Assembly (NCBI GenBank): GCA_037783415.1
Contig: JAZGTN010000011.1
Coordinates: forward strand, 1,984,001 to 2,048,000
Direction: 5' to 3'
Length of the DNA stretch: 64,000 bases
Source of the DNA: Leptasterias polaris
Taxonomy: Eukaryota > Echinodermata > Asteroidea > Forcipulatida > Asteriidae
Of this stretch, positions 1 through 29,100 are shown piece by piece. Position numbers and translations under genes: made by a program. The stretch's first letter is position 1. Each line of letters opens with the position of its first letter. The notes under the pieces are model-generated. The model was given only the letters and a program-made list of their open reading frames with translations. It had not been told where the DNA came from and ran no database searches.

Positions 1-3000
1 TAATTAAATCAGGGATATTAAGAGCTTTTAGGGAAAATACAGCTTTGGTATGCAAAGAAAATCTCTTAAAAAGAAACAGTAATAGTTTATTCACGGGTAC
101 TTGAGCTTTTATGAAACCAATAGAAAAAAAACTATAAAATAAAAATAGTGAGAACTGGGGGGCGGGAAAAGCATCTAAGAGGGTTGCTAGACCACAAATC
201 TGGTTTCATTTGATTAAATGTGTTCCTCTTCAATGGCACCACTGTAAGGAATGATGCTTGAATGTTATCATAATACGTATCCTAGTGTTGTATATGCCAT
301 TATAAATGATTCTTCTACTGAAGTTTTCTAAATCCACCTTTATTTCAATGCTTAATCATGACTACAACAATTAAGTCCAACTAAAATCTATTAAAGTTCA
401 CGTTACATTCAGCGTGACAATCAATGTACATTGAATCAACTGAGTATCTTCTTCATCAAAGCTTGGTTTTCATTGTGCCATAAACTTCTACAACAATAAG
501 TTCTTTTGTGGGGAACTGTATTTCTGAGTGTATTGTTATTTTTAAATGCATCGTATAAAATAGCTGGAAAGAAATAAAGCAAATCAGGTGATTCTTTTCA
601 AGTTGCCCTTCCACCAAACCAAAAACAGGTGAAACAAAATCGTACATAAAATAATGCTACATTGAAAACATAGAACATGAATTACTGAATGTACATGTTT
701 GTGTAAAAATATCACTTGGAGGTCTCCAAAACAAGAATGTATTTAACCCTTTTTCAGCAAATTTGAAGTAACAAGTATTGTATGAATGAAATTCAGCAAA
801 AGCTGTAAGGGTTAAATATAGTAAATGACATAAATTACCTTGACATCCTCAGACAAACATAAATTAATTATAGAGTTTTAATAACGTTATTAATTAATTA
901 TTACAAACACGTGCACCTATCACTCAACAGGATAATTTTGTAACATCTTCAAAAATGTAAATAAAATGGAAAAGTAAAATGATTTTGTATTTGAAAATAT
1001 CAACAGAGAATTTGGAGGAAAACAAATTTAAATGATAACTCGGTGAAACACACATGTAAGGAAAAGTCATTTTGGTTTGTATTTGCGATCACAGAATTTC
1101 ACATGAATGTCAAACCTTGCTTTAGTTAAACATGAGTTGGTTGCTTGAAACCCCAAGACCAGGATTCGATGAAACTATTTAAAAATAAGAATGTCATTTT
1201 ATGAAATCTACCCCCATCAGGGCATAGTGTACAGCCTGTTTACATGCATGAAAACATATTCTGAACTATTCAAATTTTCCTGATAGACAATTACACACAT
1301 AAACTTTCCTGGAAGTAAGTGTGCTACAAAAACCACCAGAAGCCAGGGACCAATTTCACAGAGCTGCTTAAGCACAAAAAGTAGCTCAGCACAAAGAAAA
1401 ATTATGCTTACCGGAATAAGGTTACCAGTCAAAATACAATCTGGCATGTTCTACCTGTGGCTGCTATCCTGCTTATTTTTGCTTAACGGAAACTGTTTAA
1501 GCATTATTTCAATTAAGTAGCTCTAAGGAATTAGGCCCTGATTGACACAATTTATCACAGACAGTGACAGACACTGTATGACACGATCAGGCATGCAACT
1601 GCAGTTTGTCAACAAAATTAGAAAAGAGGCACAGCAACACTTTGTACTGTGTTCTTTTCAATGGTGCAGCTGAGAAACCAAATTATGAGGAAATCATCTC
1701 ATCTGAAAATGCATGCCTTCATGATGCAATGTACTCATACTACATTGTGTGCACGCCAACTGAAAGAAAGTGCAGTCAAGTTCCTTTCACTATCCTGGGC
1801 TAAAACTGCCAACAAACCTTGAAATTAAAAGGTTTTGGTTTGCCATGGTAGAACTCGGTTGGTTTTATTGCCATCCCTCCACTATTTTGACTGAAAAGTC
1901 ATAATGTTCCGATACTTGCAAATTGATGGACTGCGCAATGACATCTGAAATGGTCCATAAACAGACTCGATCAATGTGAAAGTCAGTGATAAAGTCATAA
2001 ATGTAAAAATGGGTCTCACTACTACAGCACAGATTACTTTGGCCTTGCAAATCTAACGGCACAATTACCATGCTGCCCTCAGAAAATATCTAATTACTTG
2101 ATTCAAATACTTCAGCTACCCGCAAATCCTGGCTGAAACAGTCAGGAAAAAAGGATTTTCAAATTTCCAACTCTCCGTAAAGAGAAAAAAGCCTTTAGCA
2201 ATACAACCCAAGGCCCACCCAGTAGTGACACTGAGCTGCGACAGTGAGAAAATCACAGCCAGAACTGAGAAAACAAGTTAACAACAGTCACCATCTACTG
2301 ATCATAGCATGAGGCTTCCAACAATGTGTGTTTTGTACTTTATCAAATGTCTCATCTAGTCTCTAAACATGGAAGAATTGCGCATCTTTATACATTCCAA
2401 CATACAAAGTGTCTGTGCTTTGCCATTGATAATCTCCCCAAGGGTCGCATCTTGATCACAAGCTTCCAATTTCACAATCACTGATAAATATTGCTATAAT
2501 AAATGCACAGTATTACATGCAGAGACAATACAATTTCTGCGATACATGGAATTCCAAAATGTTCACACAGTCTAAAACACCATGTCACTATCAAAAACTT
2601 CCTCCCAAGTCCCAGATATCTCTCACTTGGCTGGCACGGTTGATATAGGTAGCTGAATTCCGGGAATGACAACATCACACCTTTTTTTTTTTTACAATTA
2701 TATATTCCCGTCCTTAGTTTAGTATAATGAAACAAAAAAATTAATATACAACCCCCTTCCCGGGTGACCCTTGGAAGTTTTGTTTAAAAGTGCCACTGAA
2801 GCCCATTGTGTCCTTTAAATTGGTGACCTTGTGAATTATTCTGTTAACAACTCCAATCGTGTATTTAGGCTCAAGACATACAGTACTGCATCACAATAGG
2901 AAAAATGCATTTTCCAGCCTGTCATACATCTAAGCATTTCCAACAAACGTAAATTTGCTTTTGCTCAAAAGTAACGCTTTGCTCAATCCAAAGACACACA

Positions 3001-3232
3001 GAAGTTATATAAAAGAGAAATATATTTGCACGTGAAAATACTTCATTTTATACAGCTTTGAAAGTGGAGGTGAAAACAAAAAAGTGTTGTATTAATATTG
3101 TTACATGTAGCATTGTTATAGACAAACCCCCAATTCAAGGACACAATTCCAGCCAGTGCTCACAAAAAAACAATAGGCTTTTATTAGATAAACCAGGCTA
3201 TTTATAATAGTACAAGCCCCCTATTGTTACAA
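1..3232. other. Downstream flank of Rab1; probable 3' UTR in part
   Basis: No coding exon is recognisable here. Only short open frames without splice or family support occur. Because Rab1 is read on the minus strand, the part nearest 3232 should be its 3' untranslated region. A candidate poly(A) signal, AATAAA on the minus strand (TTTATT at 3180-3185), lies about 50 bases past the stop codon. Further TTTATT words occur at greater distance, so the real 3' end cannot be fixed from sequence alone. A MITE copy lies at about 1345-1540 (listed separately). Confidence 0.5.
1345..1545. repeat. MITE of the 'GGGCCCAATTTCATAGAGCTGCTTAAGC' type, copy 1
   Basis: The stretch opens with an AGCTGCTTAAGCACAA-like end. 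Its middle contains 'GGTTACCAG' and 'CTATCCTGCTTATTTTTGC', and it closes with the inverted end (AAGTAGCTCTAAGGAATTAGGCCCTG). The same arrangement recurs at about 9214-9422, 13130-13335 and 60141-60287, so this is a dispersed family of roughly 200 bp with imperfect terminal inverted repeats. It carries no coding capacity and is probably a non-autonomous DNA transposon. The superfamily was not determined. Confidence 0.75.
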
Positions 3233-21449
<18,217 letters not shown>

Positions 21450-21621
21450 GGCAAGTATAACTCCAGATTTATAGGTTTCTTTTCCGTTTACCAGTGGACG
21501 GAGAAAATAAAACAAACTGCTTCAATTTAAAGTGTCTAATGTGGTCAGTAATCAAGTGCAGGAAGTTCCAATATGGCTGCCTGTGATGAAGAAATAAAAT
21601 GGCTAAACAGGGGGTGTAGTC

Positions 21622-21641
21622 ATTGGATGGTGATGACGTCA
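21622..21641. promoter_or_regulatory. Candidate Rab1 promoter motifs: CCAAT box and CRE
   Basis: ATTGG (CCAAT on the minus strand) and the palindrome TGACGTCA lie 12 bases or less apart, about 175-190 bases upstream of the Rab1 start codon. A CCACGT-like word follows closely. This spacing suits a TATA-less housekeeping promoter using NF-Y and CREB/ATF factors. It is a motif match only; no transcription start is visible. Confidence 0.45.
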
Positions 21642-22007
21642 TCCAACGACGTGGCATCACCTGACCTCTGTTGTTTAGCACTGCAAACCAATGCACCCGC
21701 CGCCGGCCGCAAGACAATTTCTCAGAGAAGAATTTCGGACCGCACTTCAAAGTTATGTTGTTGTTTTTTATGTGATGAAATCTATTCTTCTTTGTTCTTC
21801 ATATTGAGGTCATCACTTTACTTGTACTTCTACCGCCAAATACCTCCACGCCGGGGTTTTTGTTGTCAATGTTTGGAGCCATAATTTGACCTGATGATGC
21901 CCTTATGATATTTCATTGTTTGAGTGTAATTTTTAATAATTTATTTTTACGGTGAGCATGTTCGACAGAGCACTCAAATTTCCAATTTATGGACAATAAA
22001 TATTGAA

Positions 22008-22034
22008 TTGAATTGAATTGAATTGAATTGAATA
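22008..22034 (+). repeat. GAATT pentanucleotide microsatellite
   Basis: Five or so uninterrupted GAATT units (TTGAATTGAATTGAATTGAA and on). Confidence 0.85.
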
Positions 22035-22778
22035 TAGGCCTATATTTTTGTTTCATGTATTTTTTATATAGAGATAGTACTAGTAGCTATTTTATTTACA
22101 TGACTGAATGTAATCGAAAGGGTTCAGCTCCATGGTCAAAGATACATTGGGCCTGACTGACACTCATCACCACGGTCGGGTGGATAGGAAGCAGCCCCCC
22201 CTTCCCCCCCCCATGCCCCCCCCCCCCCCACATGAATGAATATGAAATGAATATCATGCCTAAGTAAACGATACATAGCCTAAAACACTTGAGTGGGTGG
22301 CCGTCCCGCTGAATCGAAAAAATAAGACATCTTTCAATTCTCATCATTCGTGGTTTTACAGGCAGCATTAATCTTGAAGACAAAGTACGATACAGGAACA
22401 ACTTCTAAAGTTTCAAAATTTTCACCTGAATGTCGGAAGTGGAGAACTTATAGCTTTTTATGACCCCACAAACTTGCACCATTTGTTTATTTCGAAATTC
22501 GCAATCCGGTAAACCTGATGAACATGAATAAAATGTCATTGTTTTCAGTCAAAAACAGCCGTGCCCCCAAAAATTGATGAATTTTTCACAACAGGTAATC
22601 TATAATCGTGTGAAAAACTACGGGGAATCACTTCATTTCTATGTCCTTTCGCGGGTTGCCGCCTACATGGGGACCACCCTAGACACCCTGGCGCCGCGCC
22701 ATCAATCCACCTGGTGAAGTGGCACTTTGATCGGGCCACTCACTCTCCACAAAACACGGATATTTTGGAACGGGGCCA

Positions 22779-23641
22779 AGGGCGTCGATGGGTGGGGGAC
22801 CGGGGGGAACATGTCCCCCCCCCCACTTTTTAGACTGGGGGGGGGGACAGCATATCAGATGTCCCCCCCACTTTTGATTGACTGTTCATTAGAAATATGC
22901 AACAAAATATGAACAAATATACACCATTTTCTAGATTTAATATTTCATTACAATTTTTGTTCAAATAAAAGAATAGTGAACAAACGGTGAAATGTTTTCT
23001 TCATTTTCATCTTTTGTTCTGATGGACCACGCGCAGGATGGTATTTTGGGTCTATTTCCGTTTCTATAATACATACAATAGATGACAACTTTCGTCCAAG
23101 ACATGAACGCCAAAATCCCGCTTACATTCCTTGTTAGCATTCAAGTTTTATGCGTCATTTGTGTATGCTATAAAAACGGTACACAATCCCTCCACAAAGG
23201 AAGTCTGCGTGTGCGCGCGCGTGCAAATGTGTTACATTTTCAAATTGTTACAATCGCACAACGCACAAAATGTAGTAAAATCCATTAAAATAAATAGGAG
23301 CAGTTTTGGTCATGACAAGATTTGTCGAAGAAGCAGTGTATTTTGTTTTTTCGAAGAACTTCAAGCTGACACACGATAAACGCCCGAAGCATGTTTGTAT
23401 TTGGTAGAATCTCGGTTTTACATAAGGGAAACCCAGGCCCAAACACCATTTCGGATGATGTTATTGTTAAATATCACCCCCTGTAACTCGCCTCCTGGCC
23501 AAACAAAAATAGGGAACAAGTGTAACACAGAATTAAATGTAAAAGTAATGGGGGGTGCAAATAATGTAATATGCATTATTTTTGTCAAGACTTGCTCGCC
23601 CGTCCCCCCTACAAGTTTTCAGTAGCGATCGACGCCCTTGA
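22779..23641. mobile_element. Inverted-repeat element with AAGGGCGTCGAT ends
   Basis: The left end reads AAGGGCGTCGATGGGTGG and is followed by long G and C tracts around ACATGTCCCC. The right end reads GATCGACGCCCTT, giving about 12 bases of terminal inverted repeat. No transposase frame is found; the open frames inside (23082-23379) show no motif. Target duplication and superfamily are undetermined. Confidence 0.5.
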
Positions 23642-24078
23642 ACGGGGCAAAGAAAGCGAAAGTCCCCCAGTAGTATTTGTATCGGTAAAAAATTAGCTGC
23701 TCTCCACGGATCCGCGGGGCACTAGCGGCAGTACTCTTGCACACGTTGTTGTGCTGCGACATATCGCGAATCTCTTCACCGCACACACTATATCTTACCA
23801 TGGAGGTCTATTCCTACCTCCATGATCTTACATACTCTATTGCGATAATCGCCATGATCGTATGACCCATCCTCCCATCCTCCCGATAGACCGTCGGAGG
23901 GAGGGGTTTTACGGTTATCGCAACTACATGCAAAAAACACACCATCCATCGAATAGTCGTGCCGACATAGTGTTGAGTGTGCCGGCATGATGGTTTTGTG
24001 GAAGCCGGATAGTGCCAGGAAATAAGAAGTGAAATATTTTTTTCATGAGCGCGAGAATATTTTTGTGTACCATTTATC

Positions 24079-24809
24079 TGGCGGCCGCCACTTAATTAAG
24101 TGGCGGCCACTTATTATCCGGCGGCCGCCACTTAATTATCCGGCGGCCGATACTTAATTATCTGTAGTACCACGTAACGTTTTTTATTTTGCGGATTTTA
24201 AGAGGACATGTCATAAGATCCAGAGGGGTAAGAGGACATGTCAAGATGGCAGATAAATGAAATAAAGTTTTGATGAGATGTTTGGTGTAAGTGGATTGAC
24301 TAAGTAGGTTGCACTAGAAGGGTAACTCGAGGGGTGATCCATAGAGACATCAAGGTCATGTCCTCTTACCCCGCCCCCCAAATGATCCTATGACATGTCC
24401 TCTCACCCTTAACCACCCCTACCCCTCCCGGATCCTATGACATGTCCTCTTAACCCCCATGATCATCTTACCCCCACATGATCCTATGACATGTCCTCTT
24501 ACCCCCCCCCCCCCCCCTGGAACCTATGACCTTTCCTCTTTACTCCCCTGGATCCTATGATATGTCCTCTTACCCCCCCCCCCCCCCATGATCCTATGAC
24601 AAACCTCTTAACCCCCCCCTGATGATCCTAGTATGACCTGTCCTCTTACCCCCCCCCCCCCCCCCCTGAATCCTATGTCCTCTTACCCCCCCCCCCCCCC
24701 CCCCCCCCGAATCCTAGTATGACCTGTCCTCTTAAAATCCGCAAAATAAAGAACTGTGGTACAAATAATTAAGTGGCGGCCGCCGGATAATTAAGTGGCG
24801 GCCGCCACT
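24079..24809. mobile_element. Foldback element with NotI-site-rich arms
   Basis: The left arm repeats GGCGGCCGCCACTTAATTA several times, and the right arm repeats AATTAAGTGGCGGCCGCC. Inside the arms, GCGGATTTTAAGAGGACATG on the left pairs with GTCCTCTTAAAATCCGC on the right. The centre (about 24340-24720) is an imperfect tandem array built on GATCCTATGACATGTCCTCT plus C tracts of variable length. The whole could fold into a long hairpin. It is non-coding. Confidence 0.75.
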
Positions 24810-26003
24810 TCCGTAGTTTTGAGAAAAAATAAAAGCTGTTTCAAACTGCTAACCAACTAATTACCAACCCCCAAACAAATAGTTAGTGACCTGACGTTTC
24901 GACCCTTGCATAGTCTTTCTCGAGGGTTTAAATGAGTGACCCATTTAAAAAAAAAATTATATAGGTCTATTAAATTATTACTTTTTAACAACAAAAACGT
25001 CTTCGTTCCGTTTTATGCGCATTTTTCGATCCATGGGGGCGGGGTGGCCCAACATACATAGTTTGTCAATTTAGAGGTACTACGCAGGGGGGAATAAATA
25101 AACTAAAATTTGTAAATTTGGGGGGAGGGCTATAGACATACAATACCGGTACTGTTTTTATTATTTTAAAGGTCCGCACAAGTACAAAGTATTTTAATTG
25201 CTAAAACCAAACAAGTCCTATGACAGTGGCACACTTTGACACATAATTTTGTTTAAATTATTTTTCTTTACACCCCTGTGCGGAAACATCTCCCCTGATC
25301 TCTGTACCCCCCACCCCCCAAAAAAATCCTTCACACAAATCCCCAATGGAGGGTAATTTTTTTAATTTTCCGACCCTGTGTTCCGATTTAACCTCCTCGT
25401 GATTTACACGCTGGGGTGGTTGTAGGGTTGGGGTTAGGGTTAAGGCTAAGGTAAAGGGGTGAGGGTTTAGTAAGACACTTCTAGGGGGTGTCGGAACATA
25501 GGTGTGTATTTAAACAGGCAAGGAACACCAAAGGGCTTCATAATTCTCTTAGGGAAACCTTTTGCTTTCCTTGTATTGTTTTGTCGTTGGTCTCTATAGG
25601 GTAGCGAATACTAAAACACAGTGACACAGCTCACAAAATGGCGCAACCGATATTATTAGGATGATGACGTCGAACAGGGTCAACTATAATTTTGTTGTCT
25701 CACCTCAATCTCTTGGGGGAGGGGGAATGGTTTCTGAGGAAGAGGGGGTTCAAGTATCCCCCTCCCCCCCCAAGTTACGCCACAGTTCGCCAGTGATGTA
25801 TCCATAAAAGAGTCAGCTCTTTGTTAGAAAGGCTCTTGTTTGTTTTTGAACTTTCTGGTTAGCTGATCGACACGAAAACCAATAGTTGCAGCATGCAGTC
25901 CGACAGCATTGGTTTCGCTCTTGTGTTGTGTGATAACAATAATTATTGCTTCCCATTTAAATTAGCGCCCTCTCTTGACAAAATAGCAATAAGCTAGTGT
26001 TAT

Positions 26004-26013
26004 GTCACGTGAC
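26004..26013. promoter_or_regulatory. GTCACGTGAC E-box palindrome upstream of AK7
   Basis: A perfect 10-base palindrome with a CACGTG core (bHLH-ZIP / USF-type site) about 150 bases upstream of the AK7 ATG. AK7 orthologues are ciliary genes often driven by RFX and FOXJ1; I did not find a convincing RFX X-box in the 250 bases before the start. Confidence 0.35.
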
Positions 26014-26163
26014 TTTCATAGCGACAAGTACAACCACACGCGCGTAGTAACTAACTTCAACTTGGTCCTTCTAATTCTGCTGAGTGCTCAATCAATCTCA
26101 TTCTCAAAATTCGGAGCGAAGTACAGATCAGACTGACAACGTAAATCACACCTTTTACCGAAA

Positions 26164-29100
26164 ATGGCAGATGAAGAGTCAGAGACAACCGCGAAGTCAA
26201 CAAGCAAGCGCATTTTTGTCAACCATGTCGATTGCTATCATGGCAAAAATATTGGGAAAGTAAGTCGGCAACTTTTTAATTTGTTCAAACTCATCTCATA
26301 ATAAACAAAATTTAAATAGTAAATTGGCCCAAGGCAGATGTAGCTGTAGTGACTAGTGTATTATTAATGTTAAAAATTTAATTCTAAAAACGGTCAACAC
26401 TATTGTCAACGCAATTTGTTTTTATTACATTAGTATTTTAACTTTTACTTTAAAGTTTAAGTATAAAAATTGAGTGAATGCAAATATTCCTACTCCCTAG
26501 TACTTTTATAGTAGACCCAGTAACTGGGGCGCTGTACTCATTTTTTGAAATTTTGTCTTTTATCTTTCGTACTAGCGCCCCAGGTTATACGTACGTCGCC
26601 ATTCTGGATTCCCTGATATGGCATCATTTTGAATAGGGTAGCCACAAAAAATGCCTCAGAACGACAAAAATACCCAACAAAATAGCTTTAAAAATGCCTA
26701 CTGGCTTCTTGATATGTCTAAGGTGCAACATCAGGTATTTAAATGTACTCACGATTTTGTTTTGTGCTGCAATTTTACGTTTTTGTTGAGTAGATCGGTG
26801 AAAATGGCGGGCAGAGTCTCGTTTTGCCCGAATCAAATATGGCCACTGCCGTGGAGTCCTACTAAATACCGTCAACTCACCGTCAACACGCACGGTACCG
26901 TCAACACGTCGTCAACACCTCCAATATACATTTTAAATCGACAAAAGAGGCATAGAACTGTAAAGTATGGGCTAAAAGAGAATATACATTGGTTTGAGGT
27001 TACATTTCTTTTATGAAAATTGGGTTTATTTCACGCGAAAAAAATGATCTCTAAGCAGCATAGCCGTTGGCCACCATCTTGCCTTCTCGCGGAGGTTGGA
27101 CTGTACCATTCATGTATGGGTGTGCAGGTGCCAGATTCACATGTAACGACCGCCCTCTATTGGTGTATTGTGTAATATTATTGCCCCTTTAGCGTAATGG
27201 TATGGTACCGTGCGTGTTGACGGTGAGTTGACGGTATTTAGTAGGACTCCACGGCAGTGGCCATATTTGATTCGGGCAAAACGATCTACGATCTACTCAA
27301 CAAAAACGTAAAATTGCAGCACAAAACAAAATCGTGAGTACATTTAAATACCTGATGTTGCACCTTAGACATATCAAGAAGCCAGTAGGTGTTTTTAAAG
27401 CATTTTTGTTGGGTATTTTTGTCGTTCTGAGGCATTTTTTGTGGCTACCCTATTCAAAATGATGCCATATCAGGGAATCCAGAATGGCGACGTACGTATA
27501 ACCTGGGGCGCTAGTACGAAAGATAAAAGACAAAATTTCAAAAAATGAGTACAGCGCCCCAGTTACTGGGTCTAACTCCCTAGCATGGCTAGAGCTCGTC
27601 AACAGCCACATCTGAGGCGATTTGTGCAGACAAAATATCAAGATCAAGATCAAGATCACGTTTTTATGCCGAGATTTTTTCCCCAGTTGTCACTCATTGT
27701 ATCCGATTTGTGGACAGCACATTAAATAACGCACTTGTGCGCGCTCGTTTTGGTGTAATTTTGAAGAAATTCTGAGGCGCTGGGCATTACTGCCACCGAT
27801 TTGACTGCCCGGCATCCATGATGTTTGCTAATGCGCATGCAGGCGGCGTTCATGCATTGCGCAAAAATTAAGACAGCGCGGTGTGCGCGGAGCCTTTTGC
27901 CTAGCTTCCAGCGCACTGCGCTGTCTTTAGGCTACGCGCACACCGGCTAGGCTAGAGCAATCCATTCCCAGCTTAACAATGTGAAAATTGACTCGGCCCC
28001 AGCAAGTTCACTCCATGGATGGTCGGAGAAGTCACACCCCCCCCCCCTGCACACAATCACCCACCAACAAAGTCATTACCAAACAAAACAAGTTGCCCAC
28101 AGGAGTCACGCTACTATAGTACTACTGATCGGGATCTAACTCTGTGTCCTGTGACAAAATGGATTACCTGGGGGGGGGGGGGGGTCGCACTAAAAGCCGA
28201 CAACTGACAAGGCCTAACGACAACTGCCGAAAACAAATTTTCATATGGATGTATCCAAATCACCTTTGGAGGTTGATAAATATCACAATCCAAAAGATGT
28301 GTAGTTTTTTTCAAGTATAAGGTCTGGTGTCATTTTAACACAGTTTTGCTAACCTTCTTTTGCCTGCAGTACCTATCGAATTGTGTCGTTGGAGCGTCTC
28401 TGGAGGAAATAGAAGAAGAAGAAGAAGATGATGCTTCGGTACAGAGCGACGTCGTTGGTCCGCCAAAGATAGGAACCTATCACATCATTGGATCACTCAA
28501 GAATTCCAATAAGCCAAAACCGGCTTGGGTGCAAGAAATTGTCAGTGTGAGTTTGAGATCAGTTATTTTGTGATGTTGCCATAGAATGTCATCACATTGT
28601 TTAAGGCAAAGTATACCTTTGGTTTTTGGAATTGTTCCATTGCTTTAATCCTAAACTAGCCTGTGAGAATTTCATTTCAAAGGTGAAGAAGTTCCACATT
28701 CTAGTCACATCTTCAGTATTCTTATTTTTGTGCTTTCTTTCACATGTAGTTCCCTGAGAAGGAGCACATGTTGGAACATCTTGCAGAATGTGACGTTGTT
28801 GTTTATGACATCAACGAGGACCCTGGTCAGATTGACGAAGCCTCATGGGCTGTTTCAGGTAAGGTCACAGATCAAGGAACTCTGACACAATTGTATTGAG
28901 AGACTTTTTAGATGCTAGGTGGAGAAGACGAACAATTGTATTTAACCACTTCACTTCGGTAATAACAAATCTTTACCTTGTCCCTTGCAACTGCCGGAAC
29001 AACTTTTTTAAGAGAGTGTCGTTATCACAAAGAAACCCTGACTAAACATTGCCATACAACAAAGGATCTCATAGATTGCATTGAGATCTCATAGATCTCA

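Larger units (their letters stand above)
21450..26163. other. Intergenic region between divergent Rab1 and AK7
   Basis: This 4.7-kb region separates the two start codons and must contain both 5' UTRs and promoters. Near the Rab1 side are a CCAAT box (ATTGG at 21622-21626), a CRE palindrome (21634-21641) and GC-rich segments. Near AK7 is a GTCACGTGAC palindrome (26004-26013). Between them lie a GAATT pentanucleotide run (about 22008-22033), an inverted-repeat element (22779-23641), a NotI-site-rich foldback element (24079-24809) and C-rich simple repeats. Short open frames here, including 21573-21884, have no family match that I can see. Confidence 0.6.

Noticed and set aside
21573..21884. 103-codon open frame upstream of Rab1
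   Set aside because: It lies in the Rab1 promoter region, has no recognised domain, and its Cys/Tyr/Phe-rich end looks random.
25425..25475. Telomere-like GGGTTAGGG / GGGTTGGGG words
   Set aside because: There are only a few degenerate units, in a wider G-rich stretch. This is not evidence of an interstitial telomere.
26651..27016. 121-codon open frame in AK7 intron 1
   Set aside because: Most of it is the left arm of the foldback element, and its mirror frame exists in the right arm. It has no family features.
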